Origin: Nautilus pompilius
Lineage: Eukaryota; Mollusca; Cephalopoda; Nautilida; Nautilidae
Assembly: GCA_018389105.1 (NCBI GenBank)
Contig: JACATO010000304.1
Coordinates: 3,658,001-3,722,000 of the forward strand
Length of the DNA stretch: 64,000 nucleotides
Direction of reading: 5' to 3'
Positions 39,401 to 48,229 of this stretch are shown here, piece after piece. How positions within the stretch are numbered: the first letter of the stretch is position 1; each line of letters begins with the position of its first letter. Position numbers and translations under genes: made by a program. The notes beneath the pieces are model-generated. The model saw nothing but the letters and a program-made list of their open reading frames with translations. It searched no databases and was not told the DNA's origin.

Positions 39401-42400
39401 TTGAATGTGTCCTCATTCTTGTTCTTGGTTACAAGTACACCAAGTGAGGAGTGTGGGTTTCTACAAATAATAACATGGAAAGTGTACAATTTGGTTCCTA
39501 AAGATGTGCTGTCGAATGTGCCATCACAAAACAAGTGTGGCTTGGTGTAGAAGAGGTCTATATTTTTAGATGTTAGTATCACCACCTGCTCATTTTCAGA
39601 TGCCAAAAATGGTTACCTCCAGTTGTGTGTTTTAGATTTTCACTTATATCGTCACTATCAGGGGTTGTTCTCTTCTGTGCAATCATTCATGCCAATGTTT
39701 CCTTTTGAGGCAATGAGCCAACTGTGCTCAGAGGGAAATTTGCTGTATAATTGTGTATGATGGCTACTAGTAGCTTCCTCAGATTGTCCAGTTTGTTGCT
39801 TCATTACATGTACAGATTTTAGAGCATAAATGCATGCTGTATCTGAAGGATGCGTGTTCTGATGGAAAATCCTGGATGACAATGTCTTCAGCCTTTTCAC
39901 TTTTCACATCTCCAATAAGTTTGCACGTCTCTTTCTCTGTCAATAACATTGGCAAAGCCTTCATAGAGAAGCTTCCTGCCACCATTTTTGGTCTCAACAA
40001 GCTCCATGATTTTGTTGTGTTGTGCCGACTCACTACTCACTCAGCAGTGTTGTGTCACGTGGACCACTTGGAAAGTGAGTGGAATCCTGGACACAGAGGA
40101 ATTTATATGCAAGCCAACAAGCAGTGGTCAAGGTGACCCAGGCAGACAACAAACTATCTATAAATAGTGGCAAGTACCAAAGAATGTTACTATTACAAAA
40201 GCTTGATCACATCACAATGGTGTCATGATACTATTACATCATCACATTGACATGCCATCCTATCAGCTTTATGCTTAAATGATGGGCTATTATTTTTAAC
40301 ATATAGCAGGGACCACCTGTTCTAGTTTTTGTTGTCTGTTTGTATCATTGAAAATAAAATAGGAAGTTGAAATGGTAAAAAAATATATATCATATTTAAA
40401 ATATCCGAATTAAATATTTCGCCCAAGAAAGTGTGTAAAATATGTTTTTCTGTCCATTTTATCTGTTTGTTGGAAAAATGTCCATTGACAAATTCCAGCT
40501 ACCTATCAAACTAATAAAAAATTTTTTAGGATGAAATCAACAAATGCATAAAAGCAATCATACCACTGAGTGTGACACAACTGTGATAATACATTTCTGC
40601 AGCTTAGAATGTCCTGGCACTTGATTATTTGGATAAATTATTTACCAGAATACCAGGAATCTGCAAAAGCTGCTATAGAAGCCAAAGATGGTTATTTTGA
40701 TAAATCAAAGAGTTAAACTAAAATAGTTCATTTTTTAAAATTAGTTCATGAGCATGATCTGCTTATTCACGATATAACACTCAGATTTTTTTTTAATTAC
40801 TATAAACAGGCTTTTGCTTCCAAATTTTTGTGGTAATGTACCTTTCACACATTATACAAACATGCATGAAGAAATTATAAACCTTATAAGCCAATCAAAT
40901 GTGCAAGTTTATAGGACAGTGGTAGCATTCCTCATATTGTTCAGCATTTACATTGGTTTCAGGTAACAGATTTATTAATCACATGGTGGACACACCTACC
41001 AGTAGAACATAATACTAGGTAGAACTGATATGATTTGTTTAGACAAATGAACAACTATTTTCTACATTTAGATAGCACCTGGAAATAATGGCTGTCAATT
41101 TTTATCATTTTTGAACAGTTAAAACTGCATGTGTTTGTGTTTAAATATTTTGAAAACCATTTGTGTAATTACTTAATTATCATGCAAGAAATCTTAATTA
41201 AATATTAGTAAATGTTTTTCAGTAAATGTATAGTCCGCATAAAATGCTTTGCAAAGTCAGATTGCTAGCAAAGACTGCATAAATACTTTTAACAAAGGGT
41301 TTGATTTAAATTTTTTTTGGCAAAATGAGCTACACGTTTTAAAAACTTCCAGTCTCTATATAAAAATTAGAGATGAAATGGAGTTTCTCTTGGATATAGC
41401 AGTTAAAATCTCATAACAGCAACAAACGTTCATAAAAACTAACAAACCAAAAATATTAATACTTTTATACTTGCATTAAAAATGGGAAATGCATATTATA
41501 AAAAAAAAAAGTGATCTCTGAAAAAATTCCAAAGAAAACCAAAAAAACTGAGTAACAACAATCGGCGTTGAGAATTTCAGATTAGCAATATGAGCAACAA
41601 ATTAACGTTATATTATTTTGCAGATTTGCTGTGATTACTGCATACCTTAAAATGTAGGTCGAATGACATCTGTCCTAGCCAGATGTACAGCAAAGACTCG
41701 ATACGTGTACAAAGACGAACAGGAAGTTCTCGCAACTTTATAAACACCCAGGAAAAAGTCCTCGACAACCAGTTATTAACATTATATAAAATCCAACAAA
41801 AAACGCTTGTTTTTTGTTGATGTCATTTGGTTTGTATTTCTAAATAAAATAAATAATTTATCTTTTATCTGTATTTAGTATATTAAGATATCCATCTAGT
41901 TTCCACTAACAACAAACAGTTTAATGCCTTCTTTCAAAGATAAAATAATCGATGTAATGTGATAACTTGATTTTATATTTTGAGAAGAATGCTGCCTGAA
42001 ACATATCTAAAATAGAGAAGAGGCTGTTGTGTTTTTTTTCCTTAAAGAGAACTGTGAAGTAGAAATGACTGTTTAGGTAGGTGCCGCCGTCACGGTTCAT
42101 CAGCGATGACTCATGCGGCTTTTTCCTGTGCAACCTAATTTTGTTGCTCAACAACTGCACTATCACGAAATCTTTAGAATAAGAGATACATGTTTTCACA
42201 CAAAATAACTAAGTCAGCTAAGTCAGACAATAAGCTTTGTACAAACAAAACTCGGGAATCAGACAGAAGATCGTCGTCTGCTGCAGTATTATCGGGCTGG
42301 CTGGTTCACTTTGGTCCATGACTAGCTAAGCTCTACACGCCCTAATGCACTGTGACGGCCTTTTAAGCAGAATCAAAAACATAAAAGTCACTTACCCCGT

Positions 42401-42439
42401 CCCATTATCTATAACAACTGGTGGAAGCCGTCTGTCCAT
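12400..42439 (-). CDS. ACTR3: Actin-related protein 3 (Arp3), 11 coding exons
   Basis: Arp3 is one of the two actin-like subunits of the Arp2/3 complex, which nucleates branched actin filaments in the cytoplasm. The spliced frame encodes 419 residues (human Arp3 has 418) with no stop or frameshift. Nucleotide-binding loops are present: DNGTGYTKMG at residues 11-20, DSGDGVTH at 169-176 and [11 protein letters not shown] at 321-331. Very conserved Arp3 blocks include [46 protein letters not shown] and [17 protein letters not shown]. All ten introns are GT-AG; the first is phase 2 and the other nine are phase 0. The ATG at 42439 has A at -3 and G at +4. The protein departs from typical animal Arp3 at the N-terminus ([12 protein letters not shown]), at HPMQRNAV and at the C-terminus (FGTMTF), so it may be a divergent paralogue. 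Confidence 0.97.
12499..18100 (-). other. Arp3 intron 10, 3' part: nothing recognised
   Basis: AT-rich, with only chance frames. A stretch at 14300-15060 is slightly richer in GC and its minus strand gives fragments such as [19 protein letters not shown], which I cannot assign. Near 15435 a GGTTGACTCGGC-containing segment resembles a SINE tail but has no clear head. Confidence 0.45.
18117..18260 (-). pseudogene. Possible cysteine-rich (WAP-like) fragment
   Basis: Two overlapping minus-strand frames give [16 protein letters not shown] and, after a frame change, [13 protein letters not shown] plus TAFAKEKC. The order (KxGxCP, then CxND, then a C-rich end) loosely resembles a WAP four-disulfide core. 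Several cysteines are missing and a frameshift is required, so it is a guess at best. Confidence 0.2.
19190..19680 (+). pseudogene. Mariner-related transposase fragment
   Basis: Across frame changes the plus strand reads [11 protein letters not shown], then [10 protein letters not shown] (an FQQDGAPPH-like block with a catalytic Asp), then WSPTRPDLN and [17 protein letters not shown]. The last parts correspond to WPPRSPDLTPLDFFLWG and LKDKVY of a widespread IS630/mariner-related transposase family in invertebrates. Several frame shifts and stops make it non-functional. It lies in Arp3 intron 10, antisense to the gene. Confidence 0.5.
19690..21620. other. Arp3 intron 10, 5' part: nothing recognised
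   Basis: AT-rich intronic sequence with poly-A/T runs and no protein or repeat motif I can name. Confidence 0.5.
21621..21704 (-). CDS. ACTR3: Arp3 coding exon 10
   Basis: 84 bases encode residues 360-387 ([20 protein letters not shown], then GGSMLAST). Most animal Arp3 proteins have HHMQRYAVWF here, so Tyr to Asn is unusual. The acceptor is TTTTTGTAG and the donor ACT/GTAAGT. Intron 10 is about 9.1 kb. Confidence 0.96.
21914..22039 (-). CDS. ACTR3: Arp3 coding exon 9
   Basis: 126 bases encode residues 318-359, with the adenosine-binding [11 protein letters not shown] and then [14 protein letters not shown]. The acceptor is TACTCGGCAG and the donor AAG/GTAATG. Confidence 0.97.
22454..22546 (-). 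CDS. ACTR3: Arp3 coding exon 8
   Basis: 93 bases encode residues 287-317 ([20 protein letters not shown], then [11 protein letters not shown]). The acceptor follows a long T tract (TTTTTTTCAG). The donor AAG/GTTTGT is the weakest in the gene. Confidence 0.96.
23059..23232 (-). CDS. ACTR3: Arp3 coding exon 7
   Basis: 174 bases encode residues 229-286 ([20 protein letters not shown] through IFFHPE). The acceptor is TTTGTACAG and the donor GAG/GTACAG. Confidence 0.96.
24500..24643 (-). CDS. ACTR3: Arp3 coding exon 6
   Basis: 144 bases encode residues 181-228 ([19 protein letters not shown] through ETAKAIK). The acceptor is TATTTTAG and the donor AAG/GTGAGA. Confidence 0.97.
24978..25085 (-). 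CDS. ACTR3: Arp3 coding exon 5
   Basis: 108 bases encode residues 145-180 ([15 protein letters not shown] through the second phosphate loop [12 protein letters not shown]). The acceptor is TTTTGTAG and the donor CTG/GTGAGT. Confidence 0.97.
25941..26036 (-). CDS. ACTR3: Arp3 coding exon 4
   Basis: 96 bases encode residues 113-144 ([16 protein letters not shown] through GLYIAVQ), nearly identical to other animal Arp3 proteins. The acceptor is ATTATGCAG and the donor CAG/GTAAAT. Confidence 0.97.
26772..27519. mobile_element. Non-autonomous hAT element with TSD
   Basis: A 748-base element bounded by perfect 15-base inverted repeats, CAGTGGTTCCCAACC at the left and its complement ending at 27519. 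The 8 bases outside match at 7 of 8 positions (GCATAGAA at 26764-26771, GCATAGAG at 27520-27527). An 8-base duplication with CAGTGG termini is the hAT signature. No transposase is visible inside. The interior is richer in GC than its surroundings. It sits in Arp3 intron 3. Confidence 0.88.
28571..30902 (+). mobile_element. hAT element carrying a ZBED-like transposase
   Basis: The termini CAGTGTTTCTTAAA (28571) and its complement ending at 30902 form 14-base inverted repeats around a plus-strand hAT transposase pseudogene. The 8-base flanks match poorly (GCTTAGAC versus GCGAATGC), as expected for an old insertion. It lies in Arp3 intron 3, opposite to the gene. Confidence 0.75.
29200..30660 (+). 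pseudogene. hAT (ZBED5-like) transposase pseudogene
   Basis: In order across several frames: a BED-type finger remnant ([20 protein letters not shown]); a central block with [29 protein letters not shown]; then a clear run with [20 protein letters not shown] and [20 protein letters not shown], matching the HCxxHRExLxxKKL region of ZBED/Charlie-type hAT proteins. C-terminal pieces resemble [16 protein letters not shown] and FHNRLPRP. At least six stops or frameshifts break it. Confidence 0.75.
32420..34291 (-). pseudogene. hAT transposase exon 2 (catalytic region and dimerisation end)
   Basis: It begins at an acceptor (CTCTTGTACAG at 34292) and runs about 620 codons in pieces. N-terminal part: [37 protein letters not shown] and [14 protein letters not shown]. 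Middle: [29 protein letters not shown] and [17 protein letters not shown]-terminal: [20 protein letters not shown], the hAT dimerisation motif. Lesions include a frameshift near 33710, a TAA near 33255, shifts near 33155 and 32890, and a TGA near 32840. The long open pieces suggest a comparatively recent death. Confidence 0.78.
35085..35108. repeat. (GT)12 microsatellite inside the hAT element
   Basis: Uninterrupted GT units followed by a G run. Long open frames around it on both strands are compositional artefacts. Confidence 0.95.
35827..36009 (-). pseudogene. hAT transposase exon 1 (zinc-finger N-terminus)
   Basis: From ATG at 36009 the frame begins [20 protein letters not shown]. After a one-base frame change in an A run it continues [15 protein letters not shown] and HVEGLKHK. 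This is the typical start of a hAT family: WxxN, then a CxxC and HxxxxxH zinc finger. The exon ends AAAG/GTTAGT. The frameshift makes it inactive. Confidence 0.7.
37108..37218 (-). CDS. ACTR3: Arp3 coding exon 3
   Basis: 111 bases encode residues 76-112, starting [18 protein letters not shown] and ending EDHYFLL. The acceptor is TTTATGTCAG and the donor TTG/GTAAGT. The following intron 3 is about 11.1 kb and holds three hAT elements. Confidence 0.97.
38027..38207 (-). CDS. ACTR3: Arp3 coding exon 2
   Basis: 181 bases complete the split Gly codon and encode residues 16-75, including [24 protein letters not shown] and [13 protein letters not shown]. The acceptor is TTCTTAG and the donor AAG/GTAATA. 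This is the least conserved exon of the gene relative to other Arp3 proteins. Confidence 0.95.
38785..40025 (-). pseudogene. MULE transposase with FLYWCH finger, degenerate
   Basis: From about 40007 the minus strand reads [18 protein letters not shown], then [14 protein letters not shown], a FLYWCH-type zinc finger. [18 protein letters not shown] follows, then [12 protein letters not shown]. The MULE catalytic domain is recognisable as [40 protein letters not shown] and [10 protein letters not shown]. The C-terminal part includes [19 protein letters not shown] and [14 protein letters not shown]. Stops follow WRCEK and TSDFD, with more breaks between. The remnant sits in Arp3 intron 1, less than 600 bases from exon 2, in the same orientation as the gene. 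Confidence 0.75.
39680..40490 (-). repeat. MULE family repeat, copy 1
   Basis: This block aligns along its length with 49783-50470. Shared stretches include GTGCTCAGAGGGAAATTT, TACAGATTTTAGAGCATAAA and TCTGTCCATTTTATCTGTTT. The two share the finger-coding 5' part and leader of the element. Confidence 0.75.
40500..42390. other. Arp3 intron 1 remainder, nothing recognised
   Basis: AT-rich intronic sequence without recognisable elements. Close to exon 1 (42240-42390) the base composition is more balanced, as expected near a gene start. Confidence 0.45.
42396..42439 (-). CDS. ACTR3: Arp3 coding exon 1
   Basis: 44 bases encode [14 protein letters not shown] plus two bases of the next Gly codon, the first half of the phosphate-binding loop. 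The donor is GTAAG. Fourteen to twenty bases upstream lies a strong acceptor-like tract (pyrimidine-rich, ending TATATTTTAG), suggesting that the 5' UTR is itself spliced. Intron 1 is about 4.2 kb and holds a MULE pseudogene. Confidence 0.92.
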
Positions 42440-42560
42440 ATCTTTGGGCCTCCTTTCCTCCTAAAATATAGTAAAGAAGAAATACTAAACAAGAAGAAGA
42501 CTAATCAACCGGTGTCTGCATGTGAAGAGAAAACATGGCGGAGAGGAAGAGAGATTATTG
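42440..42560 (-). promoter_or_regulatory. ACTR3: Arp3 5' UTR / promoter-proximal region
   Basis: Immediately upstream of the ATG is AGGCCCAAAG, preceded by a pyrimidine-rich acceptor-like tract ending TATATTTTAG (42460-42469). Further up is CTCTCCGCCATGTTTTC (near 42533-42549); CCGCCATG is a YY1-like element common at transcription starts. Whether 42470-42560 is a 5' UTR intron or untranslated exon cannot be decided here. Confidence 0.35.
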
Positions 42561-43540
42561 GTTTATTCAAAATGTTTGTCTGGAAACTAAAAGCGAACAG
42601 CGACGAACCCACAAATTTATATACAGAAAATCGATATTTGCTGTTAATTACTAATAAATAAATATACCATTAATTAATTGCATTACACAAAATATTTTCA
42701 AGGAACTCGTACACATCTATTAAAGCTTTTTAAGGTACAAAATTAATAATACCAAACGGAAATGCTACAACTTTGTGTGAGTGTAGGTACCCTTTCTATG
42801 TATGTATGTATGTGAGTGTGTGTGTATCTCGGTTGAGGAAAACCAACAACTAAGATTCTCACTAAATAGGAATGAATGATGTCAAAAAAGTTAAATTGAA
42901 TGTAAGTCTTTTTTAAAACCGCCGTCTGAGAAGTAATTATACACTTTGTAGCTAACTTTCACACATATATTTATTTTAATTTCAATATATTTCTTTCTTT
43001 TGTTGCTTTTTGACCTAGTAATAAATTTAACATTAAAATCTTTAAGTGGACTGCTACTGCTCATTGTGCAAAACACGCCGGATTGTGGACCCACCAATAA
43101 AACATTTCGTTAAGCATAAAGGTAAATATTTCTGAGATCTAAGTCTTGTGTAACGAATGTTTTAAAGTCAGCATGTTTTTTACGTGTACAGATTTTTAAA
43201 CTGTTGCATGATTATATACACGCACTTACATAAACTAATAAAATGTTTATTACTCCTCAAAAAATATGTAACAAGCGGAAGTTTCCTAGCCTGCCTTTCT
43301 TGTGTGGCAGGTTGTTCCAACTTGTTCATATTCCGGTTGAAGGAGATCTGCATAGTAAGAAAGGAAACAGAAACACAACAGTGCACTTACAACGTGTAAT
43401 ATTACAGTAATCTTCTCGGAACTGAGCGACTTTGAGAACACGCGTACAGATCACTTTTCCCACTTAATCTGAATCCATCTTTGTACACGACCAATTCTCA
43501 TTTCCTCTACAAGTTGGCCACGCATGTGATGAGAGTCAGG
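42560..43540. other. Upstream flank of Arp3, nothing recognised
   Basis: AT-rich, with short TATG and TG repeats near 42797-42825. No exon or element motif was seen. Confidence 0.45.
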
Positions 43541-44470
43541 CTAGGGTGGCTACACGTAATTTAACACCAAATGAAGTGGCTCAAGCCATCGAAATGGGTC
43601 AATGATGGAAAATGACGTAGATTGCTGTTTCGTCCCAGTAGAATGATCACTGCAGTGTAATTTCTAGGACACTAACAGATATCGCCAGATTATCAGTTCA
43701 TGGAGAGACCCCGCTCAGGTCACCCAACGGCTCTAACATTCTCTGAGCATCGTCGTGGTATCACGCCACTCTTGCCAAGAGAAACCGCCTTTAACATCTC
43801 GCCACAATAATCTTTAAAGAGCAAACAACTATAGAATTTCGACAGAGACAGTTGGCTACACGGTTCACAATACCACTGATGTGTATCCTTTTAACACGAC
43901 GCTATCGACGGATACAAATGCAATGGGTGGAAAATCTTTCCAAACAAAGTTGAATTGTCGCCATGTTGTTTTTGTTTTTTTTACCGACGAGTCTAGACTC
44001 GGTCTGGACTCTAGACAACAACGATGGATGGGCTAACTGCGCCATTACCCAGCATGATCGATTTGGTGGCGGAAGACTGGTGGAATATGCTAGCATTCAA
44101 GTTGGTCAAAGAACAAAGAATTTATCTTGTCATTATTAGAAGTGTCATGTGATTTTGTTTGCGATATGGTTTGATGCATTGTGGAATGACGTAGGTTAAT
44201 AAAGAAGACTAAAAGATGCGAGTTTTGCATCTCTTATGTTGTGGTTTAATCGGCGTGCATCTTAAAGTACAGTGCAGTGAAAGACGCAGTCGTTTCTCTG
44301 ACGCAAAGGGAATATCTCAACTTTATCTTTATGAATGACAACGACAGTCCAGTTTATATCACTTGTGTGGTGTGACATGTGCGATCTGAACATGGTTGGG
44401 ACATCAAGCCAACAAAATGGCTGTCCAAAACGAGTGCGCAAAATAACAGCAACGTCATCTAAAAATAATC
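43540..44470 (+). pseudogene. Tc1-like transposase remnant
   Basis: Heavily broken. The clearest block is VFFTDESRLGLDSRQQRW (43973-44028), the first-aspartate region of a Tc1 transposase (FTDESRFxLxxxDxRxxVWR). Downstream, FMNDNDSPVYITCVV resembles the second-aspartate QDNARPHTA region. Upstream pieces fit a Tc1 DNA-binding domain poorly. It is more eroded than the Tc1 copy at 5502. Confidence 0.5.
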
Positions 44471-44953
44471 ACAGAAACATTGGCTTTGGCAGAAAAGACT
44501 TTAATAACGTCTGATCATCGTTGAGTTCAATACAAAGTTTTACGTATGTAATATCGACCAAATCAGAGGATCCAGCTTGGAATTGCTATATTTCGTTATT
44601 TTTCGACCAGAACCACTTCATGATGATGAAGAGACTGTGGACTTGTTGACTATAAACAAGCCTGACCCGATGTCCAAAACATGTTCCATCGAATTTAAGT
44701 CGGGTGATCGCTTAGATCACACAATACAAGTGATGTAAATCTGTAGTGCATCTCTGACAACACTTGGTCGGTGTCCACAGGCCTTCATCCATAATGATGA
44801 AATTGGGACTTTTTCGTTTGGTTAGAGACATGCAACAGCTTCAAATGAAAATAGGAACTTTTGTTGTAGTGTAAAAGGAATGTTTGCCCTACCTTGGCAG
44901 AGGCTGGATGCTACAGATTTGTACAAATGAGTCTCAACTTAAATCTTGTGAAT

Positions 44954-45450
44954 CTAATCTGACAGGACGCAGTCATGATGCAATTTTCGTGGGTGCTTTT
45001 TGGCAAATATATCTACAACTTTATCCAGAGATATGTCCTTATTATAATGAATATGCAATAATGCCAGACAGCTCAATCTTTCCTGCCCCATCAAAGCCCT
45101 CAGGTAATTACTGAGGCGCCTCAATACACTTGCACTACATTCACATTCACAGGAGGTAACGGGCAAAGTGCATGCAAGCTGCAGTAACGTGTGGATGTTT
45201 AGATACATAATAGCATCACATTCTTTGATTGCAGCAGCTGGTGTGCTGGGTCATTTATCTTCAGGGACCTTGTCATACCTGCAGAGATATCCAAAACACA
45301 GTTTAAATGCACAAGCATTATCAATAATCATCTAAAGCAGTTTAACTGTTAATAAGATAATTTACCTCATTTTCCAACGAGGGAGCTCTTGTGGAACAAG
45401 ATCTGGGGAGGAGAGATCCTTTGCATATACTTCTACCATCTTGATGTGTC
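44954..45450 (-). pseudogene. hAT transposase C-terminal fragment
   Basis: The minus strand reads MVEVYAKDLSSPDLVPQELP, then after breaks NIHTLLQLACTLPVTSCECE, then SASVLRRLSNYLRALMGQER and LALLHIHYNKDISLDKVVD. This is the dimerisation tail of hAT proteins with a TTF-type finger (CTLPVTSCECERSFSALRRL). Only the C-terminus is present. A BEL/Pao remnant begins about 150 bases away in the opposite orientation. Confidence 0.72.
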
Positions 45451-45599
45451 AGGCAGTTGCTGGCACACAACCACTGGAATTAATCCCAGAAAGGAGGAAG
45501 CAGTGACAGCCAGAGCTGGAGCAAGCAGAAATTTATTGATCACATAATTTCAGTTAGATCCTAAACTAACAAAAAGTAATATCAGTCTCAAATACACAG

Positions 45600-47541
45600 G
45601 TTTTTGTGGGCAGATGATAACCGGATGAGGGTCATGAGATTTCTTAGGGCTACATTTGGTGTTAAAAGTAGTCCATTCTTTTTGAATGCGCCAATAAAAC
45701 ATCATTTGCAGAGATACCCTGATACTAATGTCGTAAAATAGTTAAGAGAGAATTTGTATGTTGATGATTTTCTCTCAGGGGCTGACACTGAATCTGAAGC
45801 TTGTCAGATGTACACTGAAGCTAAGGATATTATGATGAAGGCCAATGTGTTTGACTAAGTGGAATTCAAATAGTCAATTTGTGTCTGAACAAGTAACTTG
45901 TCAATCTAAAGAGTTGCTAGATGAGACTGAAGGTTTGACGATTCTTGGGGTCAAGTAGCTTCCTTCTGAGAATTGCTTTTCCTTTGATGGCATCACGTTG
46001 CCTGATGACATTGTTAACACTAAGTGGGTTGTTCTTAGTTTTCTGGCCCGGCTTTATGATCCTTTAGGATTTCTCATTTTCCATTGTTACTGCCAAGTGT
46101 CTCTTTCAAGATTTGTGGCAGTTGGGAGTAGACTGGGATTTGAGTCACTCTGAAGTGTCTGATGCCAAGACAGAGCTTTTCAGATTAGTTCAGACTAAAT
46201 TGCGAGCTATTAGGCAGGGTGACAGTATTCCTAGACAATCTCCCTTGTTAAGGTTGGAGATTACAGTTGTCAAGTCTAACTTATGAGTCTAAGCACCCTA
46301 TCATATTGCCTAATGGTCATTTTTCTCACTTGATTGTATTATTTCAACACAAGTTTATGAAACATGCTAGTGTCAATACTATTGTGTCCTCACTTCCTGC
46401 TACTTATTGGATATTAGGGGTGAGACGTTTCGTTAAGAGAGTTAAGAAAAATTGTCCTGCCAGAGATAGGATGCCAATGCTTGTAATGAAGTTGCAGCTC
46501 CATTGCCTGATTTGAGAGTGACGGAGGCTCCACCTTTTGTTGTGACCGGTGTAGATTTTGCTGGACCATTATTTTGTGTGAATTCCAGTCACAAGCAATA
46601 TATTTGCCTTTTTTTCTTGTGCTGTGATTCGTGCAGTTCATTTGGAACTTACTGACTCTCAATCTTTGTCAGAATTTATGTTAGCACCTAGGCGTTTCTC
46701 AGCCAGAAGGGGTCTTCCTTCTGTAATATACTCGGACAATGCAGCTACTTTTGCTGGCGCTCAAGGCCAAATTCAAGCTTATTTGGTCATTTAGCATCTC
46801 AGTGGAAGAACATAGTTCCTCAGTCCCCCTGGTGGGGAGGTTGGTGGAAAAGACTGGTGCGCTCTGTGAAGACTTCTTTACGTCGTACTTTGGGTAATAA
46901 GTGTCTTACTCGCTCAGAACTTGAGACTTCTTTACATGAGGTTGAGGCATATGTCAATTTCAGACCTTTGACTTTTGTAAGTGATGAAGTTGACTGTTGT
47001 AACCCATTAACTCCTAACCACTTCCTCATAGGTAGAGTTGCAGGATTTGACTTTCCAGTTATTAAGAATCCTGAGTGTGTTACTGTTGATGTTCTTTCTG
47101 AACGTGAAGTTTGCCGTCAACAGTTATTAGATAAATTTTGGTCAGTATGGCGTTCTGAGTACTTGTGCATTCTCCCACATGTGGTAAAGAAGTTCAAGTC
47201 TCATGGTGATCTTAAAATAGGATCTGTTGTACTAAAAGTGAAGATAATGCACCCAGGATGCTTATAAATTATATAAGGGTAAAGACGGTCTTATTCGGAG
47301 TGCAGATGTTAAAACTAATAAGGGTCTGCGTACCCGTGCTATTCAGAGATTGCATGATTTGGAATTGGTTAAAAAATGTGCTGCTTCGCATGGCGATGCT
47401 ACTATTGTACCTAATCATGTGTCAGAGGATCAGGATAATTCTGAAATGATTCAGTCTTTTGAACCTGTCCTTGCTGTAAACTCAGCTAAGGTACCTGTAA
47501 AATCTCGTAATGGCAGAACTCTTAAAGATTATGAGTTGTAA
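45600..47541 (+). pseudogene. BEL/Pao retrotransposon pol, 5'-truncated
   Basis: In order: reverse transcriptase ([20 protein letters not shown], catalytic YVDDFLSG at 45757-45780); RNase H and linker pieces; the integrase zinc region (HPIILPNGHFSHLIVLFQHK, then YWILGVRRFVKRVKKNC, with the last Cys lost); the integrase core (VDFAGPLF, YSDNAATFAGAQ); and the C-terminal part (LVRSVKTSLRRTLGNK, NPLTPNHFLIGR). The catalytic Glu position in GGWWKRL is Lys (codon 46848-46850). Gag, protease and most of RT are absent. The frame is broken by stops in the RT part and several frame changes; the last ~400 bases of integrase are open. Confidence 0.82.
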
Positions 47542-47713
47542 TTTTTTGACTACACTGACTAACGTATAAGTACATTTGACTTCATGAAAGTGTATTTCTT
47601 TATGTAAATATCATTGATCATATTTTATAATCTTTGTATAAGATTTTCAGCCTAATGCTTAACTATGATGTATGTTTTCGTACAGTATTATGTACTTCAA
47701 CGAGGGCGGAAAA

Positions 47714-48050
47714 TGTTGTGATGTTGTCTTCAGTTTGGACATTGAGAGATGGGGGGCCCTTTGTGGGGGGGGCATTCCTGGACTAGACATTAAGTGATAT
47801 GCCCTCGCTTTTATGTGTCATTCCTGAGTAGTCATTAAGAGATAAAGACCCCTTGAAATATGTAAATTTTCGTAAATAAATGGCCCTGGCAAAGTAGTCA
47901 GGACCAGTGTGGGTTTTACAGAGCTCTGCGTGTGTGTCGTTAGTCTCCCGTGTCTGGGACATTTTTTCGTACAACTACAGGCTTTACGTTTTATTATCTG
48001 CAATATTGTAGGGTTCTTCTGTCGCGATCATCATCATCATTTGCAGACAT
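47714..48050 (+). repeat. Probable 3' LTR of the BEL/Pao element
   Basis: A purine tract (GAGGGCGGAAAA) is followed directly by TGTTGTGATG at 47714, the expected LTR start. AATAAA lies at 47875-47880 and a G/T-rich stretch follows, consistent with U3-R-U5. The right end is uncertain, and no matching 5' LTR was seen upstream. Confidence 0.5.
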
Positions 48051-48229
48051 ATCTGTTATTTATCAATCACTATCATTCCCGCGAGTCGTGAGAACAGGCA
48101 CTTCCGTCTTGAAAAGTCCCTACGAGCATCCTTCATTTTTTTGGAAGAAAACAGAAAATTCTTAAAGAACCAACAGAAATGGCTAGGGGAAAGAACTAGA
48201 AGAAACGATAGCAAGCAAGCTGGTGCACC

